Below, piece after piece: positions 35,466 to 44,984 of a DNA stretch of 64,000 nt; within the stretch, counting starts at the first letter, position 1, and every line of letters starts with the position of its first letter. Below the pieces are notes generated by a model that was not told the DNA's origin, did no database searches, and worked only from the letters and a program-made list of their open reading frames with translations. Origin of the DNA: Rubrobacter marinus. Lineage in GTDB: Bacteria > Actinomycetota > Rubrobacteria > Rubrobacterales > Rubrobacteraceae. The position numbers were made by a program, and so were the translations under genes. Where the stretch lies: positions 1,054,001 through 1,118,000 of the forward strand of contig NZ_CP045121.1 of NCBI RefSeq assembly GCF_011492965.1. The letters are read 5' to 3'.

Positions 35466-36236
35466 TTGTTGCTGGCGGTGGATATAGGGAACACGCAGAC
35501 CGTGCTCGGGGTCTTCGAGGGCGAGGAGCTCCGGGAGCGGTGGCGGGTCACGACGGAGGCGAACCGCACCGCGGACGAGGTAGGGGCGGTCTGCGCGACG
35601 CTTTTGAACCTCGCGGGCATCCCGCTCGGCGACGTCGAGGCGCTTATAGCTTCGAGCGTGGTGCCGGGGCTGACCCGCTCGTACGAGGACCTGGCGTCGA
35701 AGCTGTTCCGGGCGAAGTTCTACGAGGTGACCCCGCGCATGGAGACGGGCCTCGACAACCGCTACGAAGACCCGGGCTCGGTCGGCGCGGACCGGATCGT
35801 CAACGCCGTCGCCACGGGTAGGTACTACGGGTTCCCGGCCGTGATCGTGGATATAGGGACGGCGACGACCGTCGAGGCGGTGGACGGGGACGGGTGCTAC
35901 CTCGGCGGCGCCATCTTCACCGGGCTCAACGTCGCCCTCGACGCCCTCATCGCCCGTACCGCGAAGCTCCCGAGCGTGGACCTCGCCGTAGACCCCGTGC
36001 GAGCCATAGCCACCAACACCCCCGACTCCCTCCGGAGCGGCTTCATCTACGGCTACGCCGGCGCGATAGACGCCCTGATCCGGCGCCTGAGAGCCGAGAT
36101 GGGCGCGCACGACCTGCGCGCCGTCGCCACCGGCGGCCCCGCCCCCGTCATCGCGCGCCACTGCGAGGAGATAGGGGTCCTCGACCCTGACCTCACCCTC
36201 AAGGGCCTGCGCCTCCTGTACGAGATGAACGCCTGA
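35466..36236 (+). CDS. coaX: Type III pantothenate kinase
   Basis: A 256-aa ASKHA-fold kinase performing the first step of CoA synthesis, insensitive to CoA feedback in this type. Motifs are LLAVDIGNTQTVLGVF (residues 2-17), GADRIVNAVA (near 104), VIVDIGTATTVEAVD (near 125) and a C-terminal VATGGPAPVIA. It begins with TTG 35466, 2 nt after folK, so it completes the folP-folB-folK-coaX operon, the same neighbours as in mycobacteria. Confidence 0.94.
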   Translation: MLLAVDIGNTQTVLGVFEGEELRERWRVTTEANRTADEVGAVCATLLNLAGIPLGDVEALIASSVVPGLTRSYEDLASKLFRAKFYEVTPRMETGLDNRYEDPGSVGADRIVNAVATGRYYGFPAVIVDIGTATTVEAVDGDGCYLGGAIFTGLNVALDALIARTAKLPSVDLAVDPVRAIATNTPDSLRSGFIYGYAGAIDALIRRLRAEMGAHDLRAVATGGPAPVIARHCEEIGVLDPDLTLKGLRLLYEMNA

Positions 36237-36368
36237 AGCCGAACCCTGCTTACGGCCTCGCCCCAAAGGAATCACTCGTACGAAGTGTGTGAGATCTAAG
36301 CCTGGTGAGCTTGCGAAAAGCGTAGCGGATGCGGGCGCCGCGTCCGAGGGTTGCCTGATTATTGCTCG

Positions 36369-36397
36369 TTGACACTCTAGGGGGGCCTACGTATACT
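36369..36397 (+). promoter_or_regulatory. Consensus promoter of greA
   Basis: -35 TTGACA (36369-36374), 17-bp spacer, -10 TATACT (36392-36397). The ATG is 10 nt further on, so the leader would be only a few nucleotides. Confidence 0.88.
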
Positions 36398-36407
36398 CTC
36401 TCGACTT

Positions 36408-36893
36408 ATGACGGACAAGAACCAGGAGCTTGTAACCCAGGAAGGTTACGAGAAGCTTCAAGAAGAATTCAAACACCTCACCGAAGTCCGTCGGCGCGAG
36501 ATCGCGGACCGCATTCGGCAGGCCAGGGAGTTCGGGGACATCTCCGAGAACTCCGAGTACGACGACGCCAAAAACGAGCAGTACCTCCTGGAGCGCAGGA
36601 TCAGCGAGATCCAGCGCCGGCTGAGGAACGCCAAGGTGGTGGATGCCTCCGACGCGGAGGCGGGCTCCGTCGACCTCGGCACCCGCGTCACCCTTCGGGC
36701 CACCGACAAGGGGACCGAGCGGACGTTCCAGATTGTCGGCGCCAACGAGTCCGACCCGGGGAGCGGCAAGCTCTCCCACTCGTCGCCCGTCGGGCGCGCC
36801 GTCTTGAAACGCCGCGTCGGGGAGACGGTCACCGTCTCCACGCCCCGCGGCTCGACGGAGTACGAGATCGTCAACGTCGAGGCCGCAAGCTAG
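36408..36893 (+). CDS. greA: Transcription elongation factor GreA
   Basis: A 161-aa protein of the usual size. The N-terminal coiled coil (about residues 10-75, TQEGYEKLQEEFKHL, then FGDISENSEYDDAKNEQ) carries the acidic tip that enters the RNA polymerase channel to stimulate cleavage of backtracked RNA. The C-terminal FKBP-like domain has SHSSPVGRAVLKRRVGETV. It is transcribed from a consensus promoter and probably co-transcribed with lysS 64 nt downstream. Confidence 0.94.
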   Translation: MTDKNQELVTQEGYEKLQEEFKHLTEVRRREIADRIRQAREFGDISENSEYDDAKNEQYLLERRISEIQRRLRNAKVVDASDAEAGSVDLGTRVTLRATDKGTERTFQIVGANESDPGSGKLSHSSPVGRAVLKRRVGETVTVSTPRGSTEYEIVNVEAAS

Positions 36894-36957
36894 CGTCGTC
36901 CCTTTGCGCCACGCCCTCGCGGTCTGGCGGTTCCCTTCCCTCCCCGTGGAGTAGCAC

Positions 36958-38454
36958 TTGAGCAGCGCCGATCTATACATACCTTCCTGGGCCGAGAGGG
37001 TAGCCGCCGGCCTCGGGCCGGGGCCGCACGTCGTGGTCACCGGCATCAGCCCCTCCGGCAACATCCACGCGGGCAACCTGCGCGAGGTGCTCGTCGCGGA
37101 GGCGGTCGCGAACGCGCAGAAGGCGAGGGGCGAGGAGGTGCGCTTCGTCTTCCACGCCGACACCATCGACCCCTTGCGCAAGATAGCGCCCGGCGTCCCC
37201 AAGGACTACGAGCGTTACCTCGGCCACAGCCTCTCGCGCGTCCCCGACCCCGAGGGCTGCCACGCCTCCTACGCCGAGCACTTCCTCGAGCCGTTCGAGG
37301 ACGCCCTCGGGAAGTTGGGGATGGACGTGGAGGTGCTGCGCTCGCACGAGCTGTACGAGGGCGGCGTCTACGCCGAGGTCACGCGGGAGGCGCTGGAGCG
37401 GACCGACGACCTGCGGGGCATCCTGCAGGAGATCAGCGGCCGCAAGATGCCCGAGCACTGGTCGCCCTACCTGCCGAGGGCGTCCTCGGGCCGGCTCGGG
37501 GGGCGCGTGCTGGAGCACCTGCCCGAGCAGAACTCCGTCGTCTACGAGGACGAGGACGGCTGGGAGGACTCGTCGAACTACGCTCGCGGCGAGGGGAAGC
37601 TCGGCTGGAGGGTGGAGCTCGCGGCGCGGTGGAAGGCCCTGAGGGCGACCTTCGAGCCGTTCGGCAAGGACCACACGAGCCGCGGGGGGTCGACCGACAC
37701 CGCCGACCGGATGGCGAGGGAGGTCTTCGACTACCCGGTGCCGGGCCGGTACGAGTACGAGTGGATCCAGATAAAGGGCAGGGGCGCCATGAGCTCCTCG
37801 AAGGGCATCGTGCTGCTCCCGAACGAGCTTCTGGAGATCATGCCTCCGGGGGCGGTGCGGCGCATGATCCTGGGCCGCGACCCCGGCCGCGCCCTCGACC
37901 TGGACCTCGGCGCGGGCTTCCCGCGCTTCATGGACGAGTACCGGGCGCAGACGGAGGGGAACCCCGTCCCGTTCGCCCACCTCGTCACCGTCGCCCAGAC
38001 CGTCGGTGGGGACGTGGAGGGGGCCGCCGAGATGCTCCGGCGGGGCGGCTACGAGGAGGCCGTCCGGGACCGCGAGAAGCTCCGGGAGGACCTGCGCTAC
38101 GCCCACAACTGGGCGGAGAGGTGGGCGCCCGAGCAGTACCGGCTGGGGGTGCGCCGGGAGGTGCCGGCCGAGGTCGCCGAGATCGACGACGAGGGCCGCC
38201 GCTACCTCCGGGCGGTCGCCGAGAAGCTCTCCGACGGGATGGGCGGGGACGAGGCGCAGGACCTCCTCTACTCCACGGCCGTCGAGCTCGGCGTCAAGCC
38301 GAAGAAGGCGTTCGCCGCCCTCTACACGGCGCTGCTTGGGAAGAAGAGCGGCCCCAAGGCCGGGCCGTTCGTCGCCGGTCTGGACGCGGGGTTTGTAAGG
38401 ACGAGGTTCGCTGATGTGTCAGGGGACACCCACTCGCAGGGGGCAGAGCGGTAG
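36958..38454 (+). CDS. lysS: Lysyl-tRNA synthetase, class I
   Basis: A 498-aa class I enzyme (LysK type), unrelated to the class II form of most bacteria. The HIGH-type motif is SGNIHAGN (near residue 34) and KMSKS is MSSSKG near residue 280; the anticodon-binding helical domain forms the C-terminal third. It charges tRNA-Lys. A TTG start at 36958 follows GGAGTAGCAC. Class I LysRS occurs in archaea and scattered bacteria including several Actinobacteria. Confidence 0.93.
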   Translation: MSSADLYIPSWAERVAAGLGPGPHVVVTGISPSGNIHAGNLREVLVAEAVANAQKARGEEVRFVFHADTIDPLRKIAPGVPKDYERYLGHSLSRVPDPEGCHASYAEHFLEPFEDALGKLGMDVEVLRSHELYEGGVYAEVTREALERTDDLRGILQEISGRKMPEHWSPYLPRASSGRLGGRVLEHLPEQNSVVYEDEDGWEDSSNYARGEGKLGWRVELAARWKALRATFEPFGKDHTSRGGSTDTADRMAREVFDYPVPGRYEYEWIQIKGRGAMSSSKGIVLLPNELLEIMPPGAVRRMILGRDPGRALDLDLGAGFPRFMDEYRAQTEGNPVPFAHLVTVAQTVGGDVEGAAEMLRRGGYEEAVRDREKLREDLRYAHNWAERWAPEQYRLGVRREVPAEVAEIDDEGRRYLRAVAEKLSDGMGGDEAQDLLYSTAVELGVKPKKAFAALYTALLGKKSGPKAGPFVAGLDAGFVRTRFADVSGDTHSQGAER

Positions 38455-38706
38455 ACTCGGGTAGGAGTAGTCGGGGGTACCTACATCTGGTGGTAGCGCG
38501 ATGCCGTTGCGCTAACCGCGCACAGATCGGGGCAAAACCTTTGTATACTCGGCGGGAGGGCTTCAGAGAGGACGATTTATGGCTCTAAGATTTGATAACG
38601 GGGCAGTATATAATCCGTTTGTTACCAGTTCACGTATACCGATCAGGAAAACCATTACGACGCTAAACGGCACAGAGGACCCTCGGGGTAGAGGAGGCTC
38701 CAAGTA
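38455..38706 (+). other. clpC upstream region
   Basis: 252 bp without a gene. It has TATACT at 38544-38549 and TATAAT at 38609-38614 as possible -10s, neither with a clear -35, and an inverted repeat upstream of both. GAGGAGG precedes the clpC ATG. No CIRCE or HspR-type element matches. Confidence 0.55.
38494..38514. promoter_or_regulatory. Operator-like inverted repeat upstream of clpC
   Basis: TAGCGC (38494-38499) and GCGCTA (38509-38514) are perfect inverse arms with a 9-nt spacer, about 30 bp before the first -10 candidate. Confidence 0.35.
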
Positions 38707-41223
38707 ATGTTCGAACGATTTACCGAACGGGCCCGTAAGGTCGTCGTCCTGGCTCAGGAAGAGGCCAGGCACTTCAACCACAATTACATCGGCACGGAGC
38801 ACCTGCTTCTCGGTCTCCTCAGGGAGGACGAAGGGGTTGCCGCTCGCGCCCTCGGCTCCCTGAACGTGACCCTCGACGAGGTTCGCGAGCAGGTCGAGAG
38901 CATCGTCGGGTACGGCGAGGAGGGGACGGGCGGGCAGGCCCCGTTTACCCCGCGCTCCAAGAAGGTGCTCGAGTTGGCGCTCCGCGAGGCCTTGCAGCTC
39001 GGCCACAACTACATCGGCACCGAGCACATCCTGCTCGGGCTCGTCCGCGAGTCCGAGGGCGTGGCCGCTCGCGTGCTCTCTAACCTCGACGTCGACCCGG
39101 ACAAGGTCCGGCGCGAGGTCGTCAGGATGCTCGGCGGCGGCCGGGCGCAGCGCGGTCGGAGCGGCGCGGCCGGCGAGGCGGCCGGTGGCCGCGGGGTGGA
39201 GGCCAAGCGGCCCAAGACCCGCCAGCTCGACCAGTACGGCCGCAACCTCACGGCGTTCGCCGACGAGCAGAAGCTCGACCCGGTCATCGGGCGTGCCAAG
39301 GAGATCGAGAGGATCATGCAGATCCTCGTCAGGCGCACCAAGAACAACCCCGTCATCATCGGCGAGCCGGGGGTCGGCAAGACCGCCATCGTCGAGGGGC
39401 TGGCGCAGGAGATCGCGGAGAACCGCGTCCCCGACATCCTGGCGGACAAGGAGGTCTACACGCTGGACCTCGGCGCGCTGGTGGCCGGCTCCAAGTACAG
39501 GGGCGAGTTCGAGGAGCGCCTCAAGAAGATCATGAAGGAGATCACCGACCACGGCGACATCATCCTGTTTATCGACGAGATCCATAACCTCGTCGGGGCG
39601 GGCGCCGCGGAGGGTGCCATCGACGCCGCTTCGATCCTGAAGCCGGCGCTGGCCCGTGGCGAGCTCCAGGTCATCGGCGCTACCACCATCGACGAGTACC
39701 GCAAGTACGTCGAGAAGGACAAGGCGCTCGAGCGCAGGTTCCAGACCATACAGGTCGGGGAGCCGACGGTCGAGGAGACCGAGCAGATCCTCAAGGGGCT
39801 GCGCGACCGCTACGAGCAGCACCACAAGATCGAGATCACGGACGAGGCCCTCAAGGCCGCCTCCGAGCTCGGCGACCGGTACATAAGCGACCGCTTCCTG
39901 CCGGACAAGGCCATCGACCTCGTCGACGAGGCCGCGTCGAAGATGCGGATCAAGACGATGGCGTCGCCGCCTTACTACAAGGAGGTCGACGACGAGCTGA
40001 GCGAGGTCCGGGGCCAGAAGGAAGCCGCCATCGACGGCCAGGAGTTCGAGAAGGCCGCGCGTCTTCGGGACACCGAGCGCAGGCTCGCCCTCAAGCGCCG
40101 CGAGCTCGAGCAGAACTGGCGCGAGGGGAGCGGCGACGGCGGGCACACCGCCTCCATCGGTGAGGACGAGATCGCCGAGATCGTCTCCATGTGGACGGGC
40201 ATCCCGGTCAAGAAGATGACCGAGGAGGAGTCCGAGCGCCTCCTGAAGATGGAGGACGAGCTGCACGGCCGCGTGGTCGGGCAGAACGAGGCCATCAAGG
40301 CCGTCTCGCGCTCCATCCGGCGCACCTTCGCGGGGATCAAGGACCCGAACAGGCCCTCGGGCTCGTTCGTCTTCCTCGGGCCCACGGGCGTCGGTAAGAC
40401 CGAGCTTGCGAGGACGCTCGCCGAGTACCTCTTCGGCGACCAGGACTCCATGATCCGTCTCGACATGTCCGAGTACATGGAGCGGCACACCGTCTCCAGG
40501 CTCGTGGGTTCGCCTCCGGGCTACGTCGGCTACGACGAGGGCGGGCAGCTCACGGAGAAGGTGCGGAGGCGCCCCTACAGCGTGGTCCTGTTCGACGAGA
40601 TCGAGAAGGCCCACCCGGACGTCTTCAACATCATGCTCCAGATTCTCGAGGACGGCATGCTCACCGACGCGCAGGGTCGGACCGTGGACTTCAAGAACGT
40701 GGTCCTCATCATGACCTCCAACGTCGGGGCCCAGACCATCAACAAGACCAAGTCCCTCGGCTTCGGCAACGAGGAGTCCGGTCTCTCCTACAAGGAGATG
40801 AAGGGTCGGGTCACGAGCGAGCTCCGCAAGATCTTCCGCCCCGAGCTCTTGAACCGGATCGACGAGATCATCGTCTTCCACAAGCTCGAGCGCGAGGACA
40901 TGCGCCACATCATCGAGATCCAGATCCAGCGTCTGCGCAAGCAGATGGAGGAGCGCGACGTCGCCATCGAGTTCACCGTCGAGGCGCTGGACAAGCTCTC
41001 CGACGCGGGCTACGACCCGGCGTTCGGCGCGAGGCCACTCCGCCGCGTGCTGCAGCGCATGATCGAGGACCCGATGAGCGAGATGATCCTGAAGGGCGAG
41101 GTCCCCGACGGTTCTAAGGTCATCATCGAGCCGAACGACATCTCTTTCGAGGACGTCGCCGAGGACGAGACGATCGTGAACATCAGGGTCACCCAGCCCA
41201 AGGAGGTCGTCCCCGCCGAGTAA
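38707..41223 (+). CDS. clpC: ATP-dependent Clp protease ATPase subunit ClpC
   Basis: Encodes 838 aa. It has two N-terminal Clp repeats ([19 protein letters not shown], then a repeat after residue 80), AAA-1 with Walker A GEPGVGKT (near residue 219), a middle UVR/coiled-coil segment (about 430-460, [18 protein letters not shown]), AAA-2 with Walker A GPTGVGKT (near 558) and a C-terminal D2-small domain. It unfolds substrates for ClpP and works with adaptors. ATG 38707 has GAGGAGG upstream. A strong terminator separates it from the following genes. Confidence 0.96.
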   Translation: MFERFTERARKVVVLAQEEARHFNHNYIGTEHLLLGLLREDEGVAARALGSLNVTLDEVREQVESIVGYGEEGTGGQAPFTPRSKKVLELALREALQLGHNYIGTEHILLGLVRESEGVAARVLSNLDVDPDKVRREVVRMLGGGRAQRGRSGAAGEAAGGRGVEAKRPKTRQLDQYGRNLTAFADEQKLDPVIGRAKEIERIMQILVRRTKNNPVIIGEPGVGKTAIVEGLAQEIAENRVPDILADKEVYTLDLGALVAGSKYRGEFEERLKKIMKEITDHGDIILFIDEIHNLVGAGAAEGAIDAASILKPALARGELQVIGATTIDEYRKYVEKDKALERRFQTIQVGEPTVEETEQILKGLRDRYEQHHKIEITDEALKAASELGDRYISDRFLPDKAIDLVDEAASKMRIKTMASPPYYKEVDDELSEVRGQKEAAIDGQEFEKAARLRDTERRLALKRRELEQNWREGSGDGGHTASIGEDEIAEIVSMWTGIPVKKMTEEESERLLKMEDELHGRVVGQNEAIKAVSRSIRRTFAGIKDPNRPSGSFVFLGPTGVGKTELARTLAEYLFGDQDSMIRLDMSEYMERHTVSRLVGSPPGYVGYDEGGQLTEKVRRRPYSVVLFDEIEKAHPDVFNIMLQILEDGMLTDAQGRTVDFKNVVLIMTSNVGAQTINKTKSLGFGNEESGLSYKEMKGRVTSELRKIFRPELLNRIDEIIVFHKLEREDMRHIIEIQIQRLRKQMEERDVAIEFTVEALDKLSDAGYDPAFGARPLRRVLQRMIEDPMSEMILKGEVPDGSKVIIEPNDISFEDVAEDETIVNIRVTQPKEVVPAE

Positions 41224-41249
41224 CAGCGGGACACCGAAGCAGTACACAG

Positions 41250-41283
41250 AGAGCCGGGGCTCCGAAAGGGGCCCCGGCTCTTT
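41250..41283 (+). terminator. Terminator of clpC
   Basis: An 11-bp stem (41250-41260 with 41271-41281) followed by TTT, 27 nt past the clpC stop. It also faces the convergent hypothetical gene. Confidence 0.82.
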
Positions 41284-41304
41284 GCCGTTCGGTCGCCGCC
41301 GCCG

Positions 41305-42096
41305 CTACGGCAGGGGAGCGCGCGAAGCGAAGATCTCCTCGTCGAACGGCTCGTCGAACCGTACCTCCTCGACCTCCAGCGCGTCGATGTCCCCTCCGTC
41401 GAACCTCGACGCGAGCCGGAGCAGGACGCCCCGTTCGGCGTCCACGACCGCCTCGTACTCGTCGGCGCCCCACCAGAGCGGCTCGGGCGGGTACTCCCAC
41501 TCCCCGACCGGCACGCCCCGGAGGCGGACGGCGTCGCGCTCCGCCCACGAGATGCCCTCCTCCACCGTCAGCTCCATCCGACCGAGCTCCGCGTCGATGC
41601 TCGCGGTCCCGGCGGGGTCGAAGGGGTACATGGTCCAGAAGACGTCGGTGGGGTGGATCAGCCAGGCCGGGTCGGCCTCTTGCGACCCCTCGCCGGTGCG
41701 CAGCTCCCACATCTCGGAGCTGCCGGGCGGCCCCTCCGGCGTCCCGAAGGGCCGGATGCGGCCGGTCGAGACCACGATGCTGGTCCCGCCGCCCGGTAGC
41801 TCGAGCTCCTGGCGCCACTGGTTCTCGTCGACGCGCCAGATCCTGCACCGCCAGCCGAACTCCGAGTCCGGCTCCGGGTGCCAGACCTCGTCCGGAGAGT
41901 CGCCGAAGGTGTGACGGCCGGCCTCGCTGCGGGCGTACCGTTCGCGCACGGCTCTGATCTTCGTGCCGTCGCCCCGGTAGACGAGCGTCGCGCGCACGGT
42001 CTCGTACCGTTGCGGCGCGGTCCTCATCAACTGCAATACGTCGTCGGCTCTCACGGACCTCCCTCGATCGGCGTTCTCGCCCGTTCGCGTACTCAC
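41305..42096 (-). CDS. Conserved hypothetical protein, LolA/MucB-like fold possible
   Basis: Encodes 263 aa, beta-strand rich with repeated Trp/Glu pairs (FGWRCRIWRVDENQWRQELE, WLIHPTDVFWTMYPFDPAG, YEAVVDAERGVLLRL). The pattern of alternating strands and a late AVVDAERGVLLRL hairpin resembles LolA/MucB-like lipoprotein-carrier folds found in actinobacterial hypothetical proteins, but there is no signal peptide, so the resemblance is tentative. GTG 42096 starts it. Isolated, convergent with clpC. Confidence 0.6.
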   Translation of the reverse strand: MSTRTGENADRGRSVRADDVLQLMRTAPQRYETVRATLVYRGDGTKIRAVRERYARSEAGRHTFGDSPDEVWHPEPDSEFGWRCRIWRVDENQWRQELELPGGGTSIVVSTGRIRPFGTPEGPPGSSEMWELRTGEGSQEADPAWLIHPTDVFWTMYPFDPAGTASIDAELGRMELTVEEGISWAERDAVRLRGVPVGEWEYPPEPLWWGADEYEAVVDAERGVLLRLASRFDGGDIDALEVEEVRFDEPFDEEIFASRAPLP

Positions 42097-42343
42097 GGCG
42101 GACGGGTTCGCATCATACGGTAACGACCTTCGAACCGGGCGAAGACCTGCTTCTCGAGGAGACCGGGGCTATGGGACGCCAGAAGGCCCACGGGGCTGTG
42201 AGCATCACGACGCTATGGGGGAGATGCGTGGCGGCAACGTAGCGTCTTTCGCTGCAGACGAAGAGCGGTGACTACGAGGGTAGGGTCGTGCGTGAGTGCT
42301 AGCGCGTGTAATGCGGATCTCACCTTCCCGTCGGGCCGGCGCG

Positions 42344-42349
42344 TAGAGT
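42344..42349 (+). promoter_or_regulatory. -10 element before the leader ORF
   Basis: TAGAGT ends 6 nt before ATG 42356. Confidence 0.4.
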
Positions 42350-42355
42350 GCCGCT

Positions 42356-42397
42356 ATGCCAGAACAAGGACCATCCGCGTCGTTGGACCCGTCGTGA
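42356..42397 (+). CDS. 13-codon leader ORF overlapping the epimerase start
   Basis: Encodes the short peptide MPEQGPSASLDPS. Its TGA (42395-42397) overlaps the GTG (42394) of the epimerase gene as GTGA. It starts directly behind a -10-like element, so it could be a leaderless upstream ORF that couples translation of the next gene, which lacks its own ribosome-binding site. The peptide shows no attenuator-like codon run. Confidence 0.4.
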   Translation: MPEQGPSASLDPS

Positions 42398-43407
42398 AGC
42401 TTCTGGTTCTCGGCGGCGGGGGCTTCCTCGGCTATCACGTCGTGGCCGAAGCGCTGGCGATGGGGCACGAGGTCTCGACGTTCAACCGCGAAGGCGAGGC
42501 GCCCGTCGAAGGCGCAGAGGCGTTGCAGGGCGACCGCCAGGACGACCTCTCGGCCCTGCGCGGCCGGACGTGGGATGCCGTGCTCGACACGTTCAGCGAC
42601 CCGGAGGCGGTGGGGGAGACGGCCCGGTTGCTCTCCGGGTCGGTGGGGGCCTACGGCTACGTCTCGGGCATCAGCCTCTACCACCCGGACGGGCCCGCGG
42701 TCGTCGACGAGGGCTCTCCCCTGCGCCGGGCCGACGAGGGGCTCGACGATGCGCTACAGGAGCGGAGCATCGCCAAGCTCCGGTGCGAGGAGGCCGTGCG
42801 GGAACGTTTCTCGGGCCCCGTCCTGATCTCGCGCATCGGCATCATGGTGGGACCGCGGGACCCCACCGATCGCTTCTCCTGGTGGCCGGTACGCCTCGCG
42901 AGAACCCTGGCGGAGGGCGACGAGGTGCTCGCGCCGGGGGACGAGAACCGGCCTGTCCAGTTCAGCGACGCCCGCGACATCGCGTCGTGGATGGTGCGGA
43001 CGCTGGAGGCCGGGGGATCCGGGACGTTCGACGCCGTGGGTCCGGGACGGGAGGTCTCCATCGCCGAGGTGCTGAAGGCTTGCCGGGACGTGGCCGCCGA
43101 GGGGGCCGGCGTTGGGGCGGGAGAGCCCGAGATCATTTGGGCCGGCGAAGAGTTTCTGCGACGAAACCTCGTCGGGATCGCCGAAGAAGAGCGCCCTCTG
43201 TGGTTCCCGGAGGATCAGATCCCGTTCCGGGCCGTAGACTCCTCCCGGGCGATCGAGGCCGGCCTCCGCTTCCGGTCCGTCGAGGAGACCGCCCGCGACA
43301 CCCTCGCGTGGGTACGCTCCCGACCGCAGGGCGCCGAGCTTCGGTGCGGCTTCGACCCGTCGTTCGAGCGCGAGTTGCTGCGGCGGTGGAGAAAACGACC
43401 CGTGTAG
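42394..43407 (+). CDS. NAD-dependent epimerase/dehydratase
   Basis: A 337-aa extended short-chain dehydrogenase. The Rossmann motif is VLGGGGFLGYHV (near residue 5). The N-terminal WDAVLDTFSDPEAV and GYVSGISLYHP resemble isoflavone-reductase-like or mRNA-binding (CSP41-like) members. The catalytic YxxxK is not clear, so the activity is uncertain. C-terminal blocks RPVQFSDARDIASWMV and FDAVGPGREVSIAEVL fit substrate-binding. GTG 42394 overlaps the leader ORF stop. Confidence 0.82.
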   Translation: MKLLVLGGGGFLGYHVVAEALAMGHEVSTFNREGEAPVEGAEALQGDRQDDLSALRGRTWDAVLDTFSDPEAVGETARLLSGSVGAYGYVSGISLYHPDGPAVVDEGSPLRRADEGLDDALQERSIAKLRCEEAVRERFSGPVLISRIGIMVGPRDPTDRFSWWPVRLARTLAEGDEVLAPGDENRPVQFSDARDIASWMVRTLEAGGSGTFDAVGPGREVSIAEVLKACRDVAAEGAGVGAGEPEIIWAGEEFLRRNLVGIAEEERPLWFPEDQIPFRAVDSSRAIEAGLRFRSVEETARDTLAWVRSRPQGAELRCGFDPSFERELLRRWRKRPV

Positions 43408-43553
43408 CGTACCGATCTCCGCGCCCGCCCGGCGGGCGTCTCCGGCGACGCCCTCGTGGTCCGGATGCCCCGTAGCGGCGACGTCCCGCTTCCGGACGGC
43501 AGAACGCGTTGTCGGGGTGCCGCCGTCCAAAGGGGATATTCGGGCCCGTGCCG

Positions 43554-43559
43554 TACAAT
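43554..43559 (+). promoter_or_regulatory. -10 element of radA (leaderless type)
   Basis: TACAAT ends 6 nt before ATG 43566. Confidence 0.6.
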
Positions 43560-43565
43560 AAGTCC

Positions 43566-44984
43566 ATGGCTACGAAAAGCGTATTTACCTGCTCGAACTG
43601 CGGACACCAGGAGCCGAAGTGGCTGGGGCGGTGCCCGGAGTGCGGGGAGTGGAGCACCCTCGTCGAGGAGGCAAAGGAGGACAAGAAGGTCGTCGGTTTC
43701 GCTGCCCGTGCGGCGAACGCGAAGGCGCCGGGCAGGAAGGCGGCGGGCGCGACGCTGGCGTTGAACGAGGTCCGGGCGGAGCGCGAGGGCGGCAGGGTCT
43801 CGACCGGGGTCGGGGAGTTGGATCGGGTCCTCGGTGGCGGGATCGTGCCGGGCTCGCTCGTCCTCGTCGGCGGGGAGCCCGGCGTCGGGAAGAGCACGCT
43901 CCTGTTGCAGGTGATGGGGTACCTCGGGGAGGGTTGCCTGATGGTCTCGGGGGAGGAGTCCCCGAGGCAGGTGGCGCTCTCCGCCCGCAGGCTCGGGGTT
44001 GGGGACGCCGGGTTCCGGGTGCTCTCGGAGACGGACGTGGACGTGATCGAGGCGACGATCCTGGAGGAGCGGCCGAGGGTCGTGGTCGTGGACTCCATCC
44101 AGACGCTCTACTCGCCGGAGCTTACGGGGGCGCCGGGGGGCGTGGGTCAGGTCCGGGAGACGGCGGCGAGGCTCATGCGGCTCGCGAAGGCGGAGGGGAT
44201 CACGGTGATCCTCGTCGGTCACGTCACGAAGGAGGGCTCCATCGCGGGGCCGCGCGTCCTGGAGCACATGGTCGACACGGTGCTCCAGTTCGAGGGGGAC
44301 CGCTACCAGGCGTTCCGCATCCTGCGGGCCCTGAAGAACCGCTTCGGCTCGACGAACGAGGTCGGGGTCTTCGAGATGACGGGCGGGGGGATGGTCGAGG
44401 TCGAGGACCCTTCGGCCTTCTTCCTGAGCACGCGCGAGGGCGGGGTGCCGCCCGGGGTCGTAACGGTGTGCCTCCTCGAGGGGACGCGGCCGATGCTCGT
44501 GGAGATCGAGAGCCTCGTGGCGCCGAGCCCGCTGGCCGTGCCCCGGCGCGTCGCGAACGGGTTCGACACGGGACGGGTGAACATGCTGTGCGCCGTCCTC
44601 TCCCGGCGGGCGGGGCTCGTCCTCGGGGACCAGGACGTGTACGTGAACGTCACCGGCGGGGTTCGGGTGGAGGAGCCGGCGGCGGACCTCGGGGTGGCGC
44701 TGGCGATCGCCTCGGCCTTGAGAGACCGGCCGGTGGAGGCGGGGACGGCGTGCTTCGGGGAGGTGGGGCTGACGGGGGACGTGCGCTTCGTCTCCGGCGG
44801 GCCGCGGCGCGTGACCGAGCTTCGCAAGCTCGGGTTCGGGCGTATAATAGCTCCGGAAGGCGCGTCCGAGGGTTCGAGAGCAGGCGCTCGAAACGGCGCG
44901 CCGAACGGTCGGGCGAAGAGGAAGGAAGCCGCAGTGGAAGAGGTCAGGACGCTCGAGGAGGCCGTGGGGGCGGCGCTAAGTTGA
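43566..44984 (+). CDS. radA: DNA repair protein RadA
   Basis: Encodes 472 aa. The N-terminal zinc finger is CSNCGHQEPKWLGRCPECG (residues 9-27). The RecA-like core has Walker A GGEPGVGKSTLL (near residue 100), the RadA KNRFG motif (near 258) and a C-terminal Lon-protease-like domain (about 330-430, VYVNVTGGVRVEEPAADL). It is a hexameric helicase that processes recombination branches. ATG 43566 follows a -10 element directly. The TGA stop overlaps the disA TTG, as in many Actinobacteria and Firmicutes. Confidence 0.95.
   Translation: MATKSVFTCSNCGHQEPKWLGRCPECGEWSTLVEEAKEDKKVVGFAARAANAKAPGRKAAGATLALNEVRAEREGGRVSTGVGELDRVLGGGIVPGSLVLVGGEPGVGKSTLLLQVMGYLGEGCLMVSGEESPRQVALSARRLGVGDAGFRVLSETDVDVIEATILEERPRVVVVDSIQTLYSPELTGAPGGVGQVRETAARLMRLAKAEGITVILVGHVTKEGSIAGPRVLEHMVDTVLQFEGDRYQAFRILRALKNRFGSTNEVGVFEMTGGGMVEVEDPSAFFLSTREGGVPPGVVTVCLLEGTRPMLVEIESLVAPSPLAVPRRVANGFDTGRVNMLCAVLSRRAGLVLGDQDVYVNVTGGVRVEEPAADLGVALAIASALRDRPVEAGTACFGEVGLTGDVRFVSGGPRRVTELRKLGFGRIIAPEGASEGSRAGARNGAPNGRAKRKEAAVEEVRTLEEAVGAALS

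Noticed and set aside
38494..38514. CIRCE element upstream of clpC
   Set aside because: The arms are 6 bp (TAGCGC) rather than TTAGCACTC and the total length is wrong.
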